64,000 bases of DNA from Mesobacillus jeotgali (GTDB lineage Bacteria > Bacillota > Bacilli > Bacillales > Cytobacillaceae), in assembly GCF_002874535.1 (NCBI RefSeq), contig NZ_CP025025.1:1101526-1165525 (forward strand). Direction: 5' to 3'. The translations under genes were made by a program, and so were the position numbers. A model generated the notes under the pieces. It saw only the letters and a program-made list of their open reading frames with translations, was not told the origin of the DNA and did not search any database. Position 1 is the stretch's first letter. Every line of letters starts with the position of its first letter. Below are positions 25,045-32,434 of the stretch, in pieces.

Positions 25045-25060
25045 TGACAGTTCAGTGTCA
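25045..25060. promoter_or_regulatory. Unassigned palindrome TGACA-N6-TGTCA
   Basis: A perfect 5-bp dyad in the MEDS/ywiC divergent gap, 24 bp from the ywiC Fnr site. It resembles an inside-out Crp/Fnr half-site pattern. The binding factor is unknown. Confidence 0.4.
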
Positions 25061-25083
25061 TTTAAGACTTCACCATTTAAAAA

Positions 25084-25126
25084 TGTGATATGTTTCACTT
25101 ATCAAACCTTTTGCCTGCTTTATATT
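25084..25126 (+). promoter_or_regulatory. Fnr-type promoter of ywiC
   Basis: TGTGA-N6-TCACT (25084-25099), exactly 21 bp, then -10 TATATT (25121-25126), 32 bp before the start codon. Confidence 0.87.
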
Positions 25127-25157
25127 TAAGTTAGGAAACAAAAGGGAGTGTTCATTC

Positions 25158-25874
25158 ATGAAGTTATTTATGCCAAAACAGCACGGAGCCTGGGCGATGT
25201 TGATCATCCCTTTCTGGCTTGGAGCAGCGGCAAGTGAAATAGTCTGGCAGCATATCCCGTTTTTTATCGGATGGCTATTATTATATTTAGGAACATATCC
25301 GCTTCTTTTGATGTTCAAGAAAAAGAAAATCCCATTTTATCGTAAATGGGCTCTTATTTATATGATACCGGCTCTTGTGTTCTTAATGGTTCCATTGTTC
25401 ACGACACCAACGATCGTAACGTTCGGACTTGCGATGATTCCATTTTTTATGCTCAATGCATACTTCTCTGCTAAAAATAAGGACCGGGCGCTATTGAATG
25501 ATCTAAGTGCCATCGTTGTATTTTCTTTTGCCGGTTTGGCCAGCAGCTTTCTGCCAAGTGGGGAAATAAATGAAAATGCAATTCTCGTTTTTGCTTCCAG
25601 TATTCTATTTTTCACCGGAAGCACATTTTACGTGAAAACAATGATTCGCGAAAAGAAGAACAGCCAATTCAAATGGATTTCCTGGACCTACCACCTTTTG
25701 GTCCCTGTTCTTTGGCTCGCAGCTGGAGAAGTCATAGTCGCTGTTGCCGCAGTGCCAAGCTTGATCAGAGCTGTAGCTTTTTATGGCAAACCGCTTTCTG
25801 TCATGAAGGTAGGGATATACGAAATCGTGAACGCATTCCTGTTCTTTATCATCATGCTATTTGCGATTCTGTAA
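25158..25874 (+). CDS. ywiC: YwiC-like membrane protein
   Basis: A 238-aa integral membrane protein of the YwiC family with about seven to eight helices. The N-terminal MPKQHGAWAMLIIPF motif is the family hallmark. In B. subtilis, ywiC lies by narGHJI, arfM, fnr and narK. The biochemical function is unknown. AAAGGGAGTG precedes the ATG. An excellent Fnr promoter ties it to oxygen limitation here. No terminator was seen; a palindromic repeat element follows. Confidence 0.88.
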   Translation: MKLFMPKQHGAWAMLIIPFWLGAAASEIVWQHIPFFIGWLLLYLGTYPLLLMFKKKKIPFYRKWALIYMIPALVFLMVPLFTTPTIVTFGLAMIPFFMLNAYFSAKNKDRALLNDLSAIVVFSFAGLASSFLPSGEINENAILVFASSILFFTGSTFYVKTMIREKKNSQFKWISWTYHLLVPVLWLAAGEVIVAVAAVPSLIRAVAFYGKPLSVMKVGIYEIVNAFLFFIIMLFAIL

Positions 25875-25892
25875 TAAATTTATAAGACTTGA

Positions 25893-26077
25893 GTTGATTG
25901 GAGTGGAAGGCGCGAAGACTCCTGTGGGAGCATGGGTCAGGGGGAGACCCCGCAGGAGTGAAACGACGAGGAGGATCCCCGAGCCACCAAGGAAGAATTT
26001 GCTCATGAAAAAGCCGGCAGTTGGGCTTTTTCATAATTCTTCCCACGGAAAGCGAAGCGCCTGGAACAGAAATCAAC
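25893..26077. repeat. Bacillaceae palindromic intergenic element with a nested insert
   Basis: Outer ends GTTGATTGGAGTGGAAGGCGC and GCGCC...AAATCAAC are inverted, and a GACTCCTG...CGCAGGAGT dyad lies inside. This matches the common palindromic GGAGCGGAAGGC-type element seen between genes in many Bacillus genomes. A second hairpin (25991-26043) interrupts it where the right arm should begin. No protein is encoded. Confidence 0.75.
25991..26043. repeat. Nested 53-bp inverted repeat
   Basis: GGAAGAATT...AATTCTTCC outer arms and ATGAAAAAGCC...GGCTTTTTCAT inner arms with an 8-nt loop. It lies inside the palindromic element and looks like an insertion or a local exchange of the loop. Confidence 0.75.
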
Positions 26078-26104
26078 GGACTTTTTGTATCAGTCCAAAT
26101 AATA

Positions 26105-26139
26105 AAGAGGGTGCCCAAAGTTTTTTTGGGCACCCTCTT
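26105..26139. terminator. Terminator of the second fnr gene
   Basis: A 15-bp stem AAGAGGGTGCCCAAA / TTTGGGCACCCTCTT with a 5-nt loop, directly after the minus-strand stop codon. Confidence 0.92.
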
Positions 26140-26140
26140 G

Positions 26141-26833
26141 CTATTCAATATTGCATATCTCAATCGGACAATTTTCACAATCTATTTCTCTTTTTAGACG
26201 ATTAAGGGCATGTATGGTAATGAATCCTTTATCAATTGATATGATTTTACTTTTCCTTAGGTCGCTCAATAATCTGTTCACGACTTCGCGCGAGGTCCCG
26301 CAAAAGTTTGCGAGCTCCTGATTCGTCAGCGATACATCAATTTTCAACCCATCTTCTGTTTTTACTCCGTAACTGTTCACCATCCGGATGAGGGTTGAAT
26401 ACAAAGCACCTTTTTTGCCATGAAGGACAAGGTCCCTGAACCTTGTTTGCGATTTGCGGTGCTGCAGGGAAAGCCATTTAACGAGTTCCAGTGCTAGCCC
26501 GCTATCCTTTTCAATTTCAGCCTCGAGCTTATCCTTTTGAATAACCGCCACCGTCCCACTCTCTGATGCGCGAGCATTCAAGATATGCTGAGATGTTTGG
26601 CTGAACAATGATAACTCTCCAACCAATTCACCAGCTGAACACATTCTGATTGTTAGTTCGCGGCCATCTGGAACCATTTTACTTATCTGAAATTTACCGC
26701 TCTGGATAATGTACAGCTCATCTGCGGTATTGCCTTCTTCAAAAAGGAAGCGTCCTTTGTCAATGCTTTTGATTCTATGGACCTTTTCAAAAAGCTTATT
26801 CAAATTTGGTGACAACGTTGTTGCAGTCAACAT
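26141..26833 (-). CDS. Crp/Fnr-family oxygen-responsive regulator Fnr (copy 2)
   Basis: A 230-aa paralogue of the Fnr at 15106. It keeps the CX2CX4C cluster motif (Cys219, Cys222, Cys227), the RFRDL Asp and an almost identical recognition helix (LTNQELANFCGTSREVVNRLL). The sensory half is more divergent. It is therefore expected to read the same TGTGA-N6-TCACA sites and to respond to oxygen through a 4Fe-4S cluster. The start follows AAGGTGG by 7 nt. A short GGGAG-N7-CTCCC hairpin lies in its leader. Which copy does what is not readable from sequence. Confidence 0.9.
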   Translation of the reverse strand: MLTATTLSPNLNKLFEKVHRIKSIDKGRFLFEEGNTADELYIIQSGKFQISKMVPDGRELTIRMCSAGELVGELSLFSQTSQHILNARASESGTVAVIQKDKLEAEIEKDSGLALELVKWLSLQHRKSQTRFRDLVLHGKKGALYSTLIRMVNSYGVKTEDGLKIDVSLTNQELANFCGTSREVVNRLLSDLRKSKIISIDKGFITIHALNRLKREIDCENCPIEICNIE

Positions 26834-26892
26834 ATGAATACCACCTTATTTACGGGAGCGTTATACTCCCTTCCGTATCTGATATTAATATA

Positions 26893-26922
26893 ATTATATT
26901 GTAAATCATACAAAGCCAGCAA
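26893..26922 (-). promoter_or_regulatory. Promoter of the second fnr gene
   Basis: Minus-strand -35 TTGCTG (26922-26917), 18-bp spacer and perfect -10 TATAAT (26898-26893). The palindrome at 26929-26943 lies 6 bp upstream of the -35. Confidence 0.6.
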
Positions 26923-26928
26923 TAAAAT

Positions 26929-26943
26929 TGTGAATTGTTCACA
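26929..26943. promoter_or_regulatory. TGTGAA-N3-TTCACA palindrome between fnr2 and argC
   Basis: A perfect 6-bp dyad. The spacing is one base short of an Fnr site (TGTGA-N6-TCACA) and one base short of the B. subtilis Rex form (TTGTGAA-N4-TTCACAA). It could regulate fnr2, but the factor is uncertain. Confidence 0.55.
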
Positions 26944-26960
26944 TATTGTTAATAAATCTA

Positions 26961-26989
26961 TTGCGTTTTCCTTCCGTTGTTTTTATAAT
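26961..26989 (+). promoter_or_regulatory. Promoter of the arg operon
   Basis: -35 TTGCGT (26961-26966), 17 bp, -10 TATAAT (26984-26989). The predicted start site near 26996 places the ARG boxes just downstream. Confidence 0.75.
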
Positions 26990-27000
26990 AAAAAGAAATT

Positions 27001-27038
27001 TATTTATAAATATAAATTTATATGATTATTTATGCATA
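27001..27038 (+). promoter_or_regulatory. ARG boxes (AhrC/ArgR operator) of the arg operon
   Basis: 27021-27038 matches the ArgR consensus TNTGNATWWWWATNCANA at 17 of 18 positions. An adjacent AT-rich copy at 27001-27018 matches with three mismatches. Paired boxes just after the start site are the usual target of the arginine-bound AhrC hexamer, so arginine should repress the operon. Confidence 0.75.
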
Positions 27039-27057
27039 AGTTGAAAGGAGGTCTCAA

Positions 27058-28092
27058 GTGAAGGCAGCGATAATTGGTACGACTGGATATGGTGGAGGAG
27101 AATTGATTCGTATCCTGGCAAATCATCCGTTTTTCAGTATTCATTCAATCCACACAACAAGAGATGAAAAACCTGTTTCCGAAGAGTATCCCCATTTAAC
27201 AGGAATTTTTGATAAGGTCCTCACCAAGATTGACACTGATATAATAGCCGAGGAAGCAGACATTGTGTTCCTGGCAACCCCTTCAAAAGTTTCCGGAAAG
27301 CTTGTAGAATCATTTTTTAATAAAGGCATTAAAGTTATAGATCTATCAGGTGATTTGAGATTGAAAGACGCATCAGCATATGAGGCATGGTATAAGCATG
27401 AATCGGTCGATACCTCTATTCTAAATGAAGCAGTATACGGCTTAAGTGAATGGAATAGGGAGCAGATTATGAATGCGAACTTGCTGGCCAATCCAGGCTG
27501 CTATCCGACTGCAGCGCTCCTTGGGCTGGCACCTGTGCTAAAAGAAAAATTGGTTGCCCCGAATAGTATCATCATTGACGCGAAGTCTGGCGTATCAGGG
27601 GCTGGAAGGTCTCTGTCAATGGGCACGCTATACGCAGAGTTGAATGAAAATTTCAAAATTTATAAAGTGAATGAGCATCAGCATATCCCTGAAATCGAGC
27701 AGCAGCTCAGCATTTGGAATGGAGAAATGGTAAAGGTATCTTTCAGTACCCATCTTATACCTGTCACACGCGGTATCATGGCCACCATATATGTCCAGTT
27801 AAATGAAGAGTTGGATACTGCAAGATTGCTGGATTTATATAAGGAAACGTATGATGGCTATCCCTTTGTAAGAGTTAGGAAAAATGGTGTTTTCCCGTCA
27901 GTCAAAGAGGTCAAGGGATCGAATTACTGTGATATTGGATTGCATAGTGACAGCCGGACAGGAAGGCTGACGATTGTTTCGGTTATCGATAATTTAATGA
28001 AAGGTGCCGCAGGGCAGGCGGTGCAAAACGCCAATATCATGTTTGGATTAGAGGAAAGTGCAGGACTTCAGATGATTCCACTGTATCCATAA
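27058..28092 (+). CDS. argC: N-acetyl-gamma-glutamyl-phosphate reductase ArgC
   Basis: A 344-aa NADPH-dependent enzyme, third step of ornithine synthesis. The nucleotide motif GTTGYGGGEL and catalytic Cys148 in NPGCYPT are present. The start is GTG, preceded by an ideal GAAAGGAGG. It is the first gene of argCJBD-carAB-argF, the same order as in B. subtilis. Confidence 0.97.
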   Translation: MKAAIIGTTGYGGGELIRILANHPFFSIHSIHTTRDEKPVSEEYPHLTGIFDKVLTKIDTDIIAEEADIVFLATPSKVSGKLVESFFNKGIKVIDLSGDLRLKDASAYEAWYKHESVDTSILNEAVYGLSEWNREQIMNANLLANPGCYPTAALLGLAPVLKEKLVAPNSIIIDAKSGVSGAGRSLSMGTLYAELNENFKIYKVNEHQHIPEIEQQLSIWNGEMVKVSFSTHLIPVTRGIMATIYVQLNEELDTARLLDLYKETYDGYPFVRVRKNGVFPSVKEVKGSNYCDIGLHSDSRTGRLTIVSVIDNLMKGAAGQAVQNANIMFGLEESAGLQMIPLYP

Positions 28093-28103
28093 AGGAGGAA
28101 AAT

Positions 28104-29339
28104 ATGTATCAGGCAATGACCGACAAGCAGATAATAAAAAGTATTCCTGATGGCGGGATTTTATCGCCAAAAGGATTTCAGTGCGGTGGTGTGCATGCAG
28201 GGCTGCGTTATACAAAGCTTGATCTGGGGATGGTTGTAAGCGAGAAACCTGCAAGTTGTGCCGCAGTCTACACGACGAGTCACTTCCAGGCAGCTCCATT
28301 GGTGGTTACTCAGGAGAGTATTGCAAAGGAGAATGTTCTCCAGGCAATCGTTGTCAACAGTGCATGTGCGAATGCTTGCACCGGGGAACAAGGGTATCAG
28401 GATGCGTTGAAGATGCGCTCATTGGCAGCATCAAAAATGGGGATTCCGGAACATCATGTTGCAGTAGCTTCAACGGGTGTCATTGGTGAATTTATGCAAA
28501 TGGGAAAAATCGAATCTGGAATCGGCAATCTGGCCATTGGCAAATCAGCTGATGATGTAAAGGGCTTCCAAACGGCAATCCTGACAACGGATACGGTAAT
28601 GAAAAGCTGCTGTTATTCTGCCGAGATTGACGGGATAACAGTGAGTATGGGGGGAGCTGCCAAAGGTTCAGGGATGATTCACCCAAATATGGCAACGATG
28701 CTTGCATTTTTAACAACAGATGCAAACATCTCGAGTGAACATCTTACTGCTGCGCTAAAAGATGTAACGAACACAACCTTCAATCAAATCACGGTTGATG
28801 GAGATACATCAACGAACGATATGGTGCTGGTAATGGCAAATGGAACGGCAGGTAATCAGCCGCTGAACCCGGACCATCCAGATTGGCCAGTTTTTGTAGA
28901 ACTTTTAAAAGAAAGCTGTGCAAGTCTTGCGAAACAAATCGCAAAGGATGGAGAAGGAGCAACTAAATTAATTGAGATATCCGTCGCAGGCGCAATGTCT
29001 GATGAAGAGGCTCAAGTGATAGGTAAACAGATTGCCGGATCCAATCTTGTCAAAACAGCAGTCTACGGGGCGGATGCGAACTGGGGACGGATCATTGGCG
29101 CAATCGGCCAAAGTCAGTCAACAGTAAATCCAAAAACAGTCGATATCTCTCTTGGAGAAATTACTATGCTAAAAAACAGTACACCAGTTGCTTTCAATGA
29201 AGATCAGGCGAGGGAGTACCTATTGAATGACAAGGTTGATATTTTCGTTGACCTCCATGTGGGGGAGGGGAAAGGAATGGCCTGGGGCTGCGATCTTTCC
29301 TATGATTATGTGAAAATAAATGCAAGCTATCGGACATAA
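28104..29339 (+). CDS. argJ: Bifunctional ornithine acetyltransferase/N-acetylglutamate synthase ArgJ
   Basis: A 411-aa self-cleaving enzyme that recycles the acetyl group between N-acetylornithine and glutamate. The cleavage site is the Ala-Thr bond in HPNMATMLAF; the new N-terminal Thr is the nucleophile. AAAGGAGG precedes the ATG, 11 bp after argC. Family members of this type can also use acetyl-CoA. Confidence 0.97.
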   Translation: MYQAMTDKQIIKSIPDGGILSPKGFQCGGVHAGLRYTKLDLGMVVSEKPASCAAVYTTSHFQAAPLVVTQESIAKENVLQAIVVNSACANACTGEQGYQDALKMRSLAASKMGIPEHHVAVASTGVIGEFMQMGKIESGIGNLAIGKSADDVKGFQTAILTTDTVMKSCCYSAEIDGITVSMGGAAKGSGMIHPNMATMLAFLTTDANISSEHLTAALKDVTNTTFNQITVDGDTSTNDMVLVMANGTAGNQPLNPDHPDWPVFVELLKESCASLAKQIAKDGEGATKLIEISVAGAMSDEEAQVIGKQIAGSNLVKTAVYGADANWGRIIGAIGQSQSTVNPKTVDISLGEITMLKNSTPVAFNEDQAREYLLNDKVDIFVDLHVGEGKGMAWGCDLSYDYVKINASYRT

Positions 29340-29352
29340 AGGGGCGGATTAA

Positions 29353-30123
29353 TTGGAAACAGTGGTCATTAAATGCGGCGGTAGTGTGCTGGAGGACCTT
29401 AATGATAATTTCTTTAATAGTCTCAGAGAATTGAAGGAGGCTGGGGTGTATCCGGTCATCGTTCATGGCGGAGGGCCAGCTATCAACTCGATGCTTGATT
29501 TATATGAAATCCCGGCTGAGTTCAAGAATGGTTTAAGAGTAACGTGCGAGAAGACCATGGAAATCGTTGAAATGGTATTGTCCGGACAAACGAACCGGAA
29601 GCTATGCAGCATGCTGATGAAGCGGGACTTTAATGCTCTCGGTATCAATGGCAGCGACGGACTTTGTCTCCAGGCGGATTTTATTGATAAGCAGAGTTTG
29701 GGATACGTAGGAAACATCACCCATGTAAATAATGACCTGATTATGCTGGCAGTCAATAATGGCTATATTCCTGTAATTACTCCAATCGGCATTGCCGAAG
29801 ATGGCAGCAAGCTAAATATAAACGGCGATTATGCTGCTGCATCAATTGCGAAAGCCTTGAAGGCTGAACGCTGTGCTTTCGTTACCAATGTTGACGGAAT
29901 CCTGATAGATGGTGAGTTGGTCAGCGAAATTACGGATAGCGAAATAGAAAACTATATTACTGAAGGAAGCATCTATGGAGGAATGGTTCCAAAGGTGAAA
30001 TCCGCATTGTCAGCTACAGCGGCGGGCGTGGACACTGTCATGATCATTTCTGGCAAAAAGCAATTCTATAAAAATAACTGCTGGCACGGTACAGCGATTG
30101 CCGCAAAAGAAGAGGTGTTTTAA
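29353..30123 (+). CDS. argB: Acetylglutamate kinase ArgB
   Basis: A 256-aa amino-acid kinase, second step of ornithine synthesis. Motifs IKCGGSVL, VHGGGPAIN and NGDYAA are present. The start is TTG with a GGGGCGG site. It lacks the N-terminal extension that gives arginine feedback in longer homologues. Its stop overlaps the argD start by 1 nt (TAATG). Confidence 0.96.
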   Translation: METVVIKCGGSVLEDLNDNFFNSLRELKEAGVYPVIVHGGGPAINSMLDLYEIPAEFKNGLRVTCEKTMEIVEMVLSGQTNRKLCSMLMKRDFNALGINGSDGLCLQADFIDKQSLGYVGNITHVNNDLIMLAVNNGYIPVITPIGIAEDGSKLNINGDYAAASIAKALKAERCAFVTNVDGILIDGELVSEITDSEIENYITEGSIYGGMVPKVKSALSATAAGVDTVMIISGKKQFYKNNCWHGTAIAAKEEVF

Positions 30124-31277
30124 TGAGTCATTTATTCCCTACCTATCAACGATGGGAAATCGAACCTGATAAAGCAGCAGGGACGATCATCTATGGAAAG
30201 GATGGAAATCAATACCTTGATTTTACTTCAGGCATAGGTGTCTGCAATTTAGGCCATCGCCCTGAAGCAGTGGAACGTGCAGTCAAGGAACAGCTGGAAT
30301 TGTTCTGGCATGTTTCAAATCTCTTTCCGCAAAGCATTCAGGAAGATGCAGCGAAAAAGCTCGCAGAGGGTTCTGGGTTGGATTGTGTATTTTTTGCCAA
30401 TAGTGGCGCTGAAGCAAACGAAGCAGCTATTAAACTGGCAAGGAAAGCTACTGGCCGCACCAAAATCATCACTTTCCTGCAATCCTTTCACGGCAGGACT
30501 TTCGCCGGGATGGCTGCGACTGGACAGGATAAAATCAAGCAAGGGTTTGGAAGCATGCTTGAAACATTTATCCACCTGCCATTCAACGACCTGGATGCTT
30601 TAAAAACCGAAATTGATTCTGATACAGCTGCGGTAATGATTGAAATGGTCCAGGGTGAGGGCGGAATCAATGTCGTTACAAATGAGTTTATAAAGGAAGC
30701 AGCAAGCTTATGTGCCGAAAGTGGCGTCCTGCTTATTATCGATGAAATCCAGACCGGCATCGGGCGGACCGGGAAGCCATTTGCATTTAAGCATTTTGGG
30801 ATTGAACCCGATATCATAACTGTTGCGAAAGGGCTTGGCAATGGGTTTCCAATAGGAGCTGCCATAGGCAAAGAGGAACTTGCGGAGTTTTTTGGTCCAG
30901 GAAGCCATGGGTCGACATTCGGCGGAAACCCGATCAGTACGGCGGCAGCGATAGCCGTTATGGACATCATTTTTAGCGAAGAATTCCTTAAAGAGGTAAC
31001 AGATAAGGGTAAACAACTGTTTGAGTTGCTTAATAAGGAACTCGGGTGTATGGAAGTGGTTAATGAAATCAGGGGACTTGGATTGATGGCGGGAATCGAA
31101 CTGACTGTTGCTGCCCAGCCAATTCTAGCTGAGTTAAGGAAATCAGGAATGATCGCGTTGCCGGCAGGAGAGAAGGTAGTCCGTCTTCTTCCGCCGCTTA
31201 ATGTAACAACAGAGGAGATAGAAAAGGCTGTCTCTTTAATGAAAGAAACACTAAGTAAAACTAAGGTAACAGCTTAA
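30123..31277 (+). CDS. argD: Acetylornithine aminotransferase ArgD
   Basis: A 384-aa PLP-dependent class III aminotransferase. The PLP lysine lies in TVAKGLGNG, and IIDEIQTGIGRTG and STFGGNP are typical. Fourth step of ornithine synthesis. Translationally coupled to argB by overlapping stop and start. Confidence 0.96.
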   Translation: MSHLFPTYQRWEIEPDKAAGTIIYGKDGNQYLDFTSGIGVCNLGHRPEAVERAVKEQLELFWHVSNLFPQSIQEDAAKKLAEGSGLDCVFFANSGAEANEAAIKLARKATGRTKIITFLQSFHGRTFAGMAATGQDKIKQGFGSMLETFIHLPFNDLDALKTEIDSDTAAVMIEMVQGEGGINVVTNEFIKEAASLCAESGVLLIIDEIQTGIGRTGKPFAFKHFGIEPDIITVAKGLGNGFPIGAAIGKEELAEFFGPGSHGSTFGGNPISTAAAIAVMDIIFSEEFLKEVTDKGKQLFELLNKELGCMEVVNEIRGLGLMAGIELTVAAQPILAELRKSGMIALPAGEKVVRLLPPLNVTTEEIEKAVSLMKETLSKTKVTA

Positions 31278-31302
31278 ATAGCAGTAAATTTTTTTAAATA
31301 TT

Positions 31303-31320
31303 AATGTATAAAAATAAGTT
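31303..31320 (+). promoter_or_regulatory. Possible weak ARG box before carA
   Basis: An AT-rich 18-mer containing AATGTATAAAAATAAG resembles the ARG consensus with about four mismatches and has an ATTAA/TTAAT dyad around it. It lies in the argD-carA gap. Confidence 0.3.
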
Positions 31321-31354
31321 AATATAAATAAATATACGTTTGGAGAGGTGTCTG

Positions 31355-32434
31355 ATGAAAGGATATCTGCATCTGGCTGACGGCAAGACATTTCAGGGGC
31401 ACTTGCAAGGTTCGCTAGCTGAAGAAGGTATTGCCGGTGAGATAGTATTTTTTACAGGAATGACGGGTTATCAAGAGGTGCTGACTGATCCTTCATACAA
31501 GAATCAGATCATTGTTTTCACGTATCCGCTGATTGGCAACTATGGCATTAATGATAAGGATTTTGAAAGCAAAAAGCCGCATGTTGCAGCCGTAATCGTT
31601 CTAGAAGCTGCAAAAACAGCTTATCATTATGAAGCCCGGCACTCATTTACAGAGTATCTGGAGAAATGGGAAATACCTTTACTCGAGCATGTGGATACGC
31701 GCGAGCTCGTAAAATGCATCCGCCAGAACGGGACGATGCCTGCAATTTTATCCAGCGGCCCGGTTTGTGAATTAAGATGCGACACAATCGAGGGAATCAA
31801 AGTGCAGGAGGTATCTTCGAAGGCAACAGAATCTATCGGATTTGGCGACACCCATATTGTGTTGATTGATTACGGTTTTAAGAAATCGATTGCTGACTAT
31901 TTGGTCAAACAAAATTGCCTCGTGACAATTGTTCCTTACAATTATAGCTTTGAACAAATTGCTGCTTTGAAGCCTGATGGGGTGCTGTTATCTAATGGAC
32001 CAGGTGATCCGAAAGAATTATTTGGACAGTTGCATGAAATCAGGAAAGCAATCGAGCATTACCCTGTATTGGGGATTTGCCTTGGGCACCAGCTGGCAGC
32101 ACTGGCGCTTGGAGGAGACACCCAGAAAATGCTCTTCGGCCATAGAGGAGCAAACCAGCCTATATACGATGTAAAAAGCAAACGGGTATTCATGTCATCG
32201 CAAAATCACAGCTATGCTGTTGATTCAAAAAGTATCGGAAGTACAGGATTAAAGGTTCTTTTCTTCAATCAGAATGATCAGTCAATCGAAGGCCTTTACC
32301 ATGAAAAGTTCCCTCTGATGACTGTCCAGTTCCACCCGGAAGCAAGCCCCGGCCCTGAAGACAGTGTATTCATATTTGAAGATTTCATCAATACAGTCAA
32401 ATACAAAAAGCGGAGAGAAGTCAGCTATGCCTAA
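31355..32434 (+). CDS. carA: Carbamoyl-phosphate synthase small subunit CarA (arginine-type)
   Basis: A 359-aa glutaminase subunit. The class I triad is visible: Cys in GICLGHQLA, and His/Glu in FHPEASPGPED. It feeds ammonia to CarB. The ATG at 31355 follows GGAGAGG by 6 nt. Its location in the arg operon makes it the arginine-pathway enzyme; a separate pyrimidine-type copy is expected elsewhere. Confidence 0.95.
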   Translation: MKGYLHLADGKTFQGHLQGSLAEEGIAGEIVFFTGMTGYQEVLTDPSYKNQIIVFTYPLIGNYGINDKDFESKKPHVAAVIVLEAAKTAYHYEARHSFTEYLEKWEIPLLEHVDTRELVKCIRQNGTMPAILSSGPVCELRCDTIEGIKVQEVSSKATESIGFGDTHIVLIDYGFKKSIADYLVKQNCLVTIVPYNYSFEQIAALKPDGVLLSNGPGDPKELFGQLHEIRKAIEHYPVLGICLGHQLAALALGGDTQKMLFGHRGANQPIYDVKSKRVFMSSQNHSYAVDSKSIGSTGLKVLFFNQNDQSIEGLYHEKFPLMTVQFHPEASPGPEDSVFIFEDFINTVKYKKRREVSYA

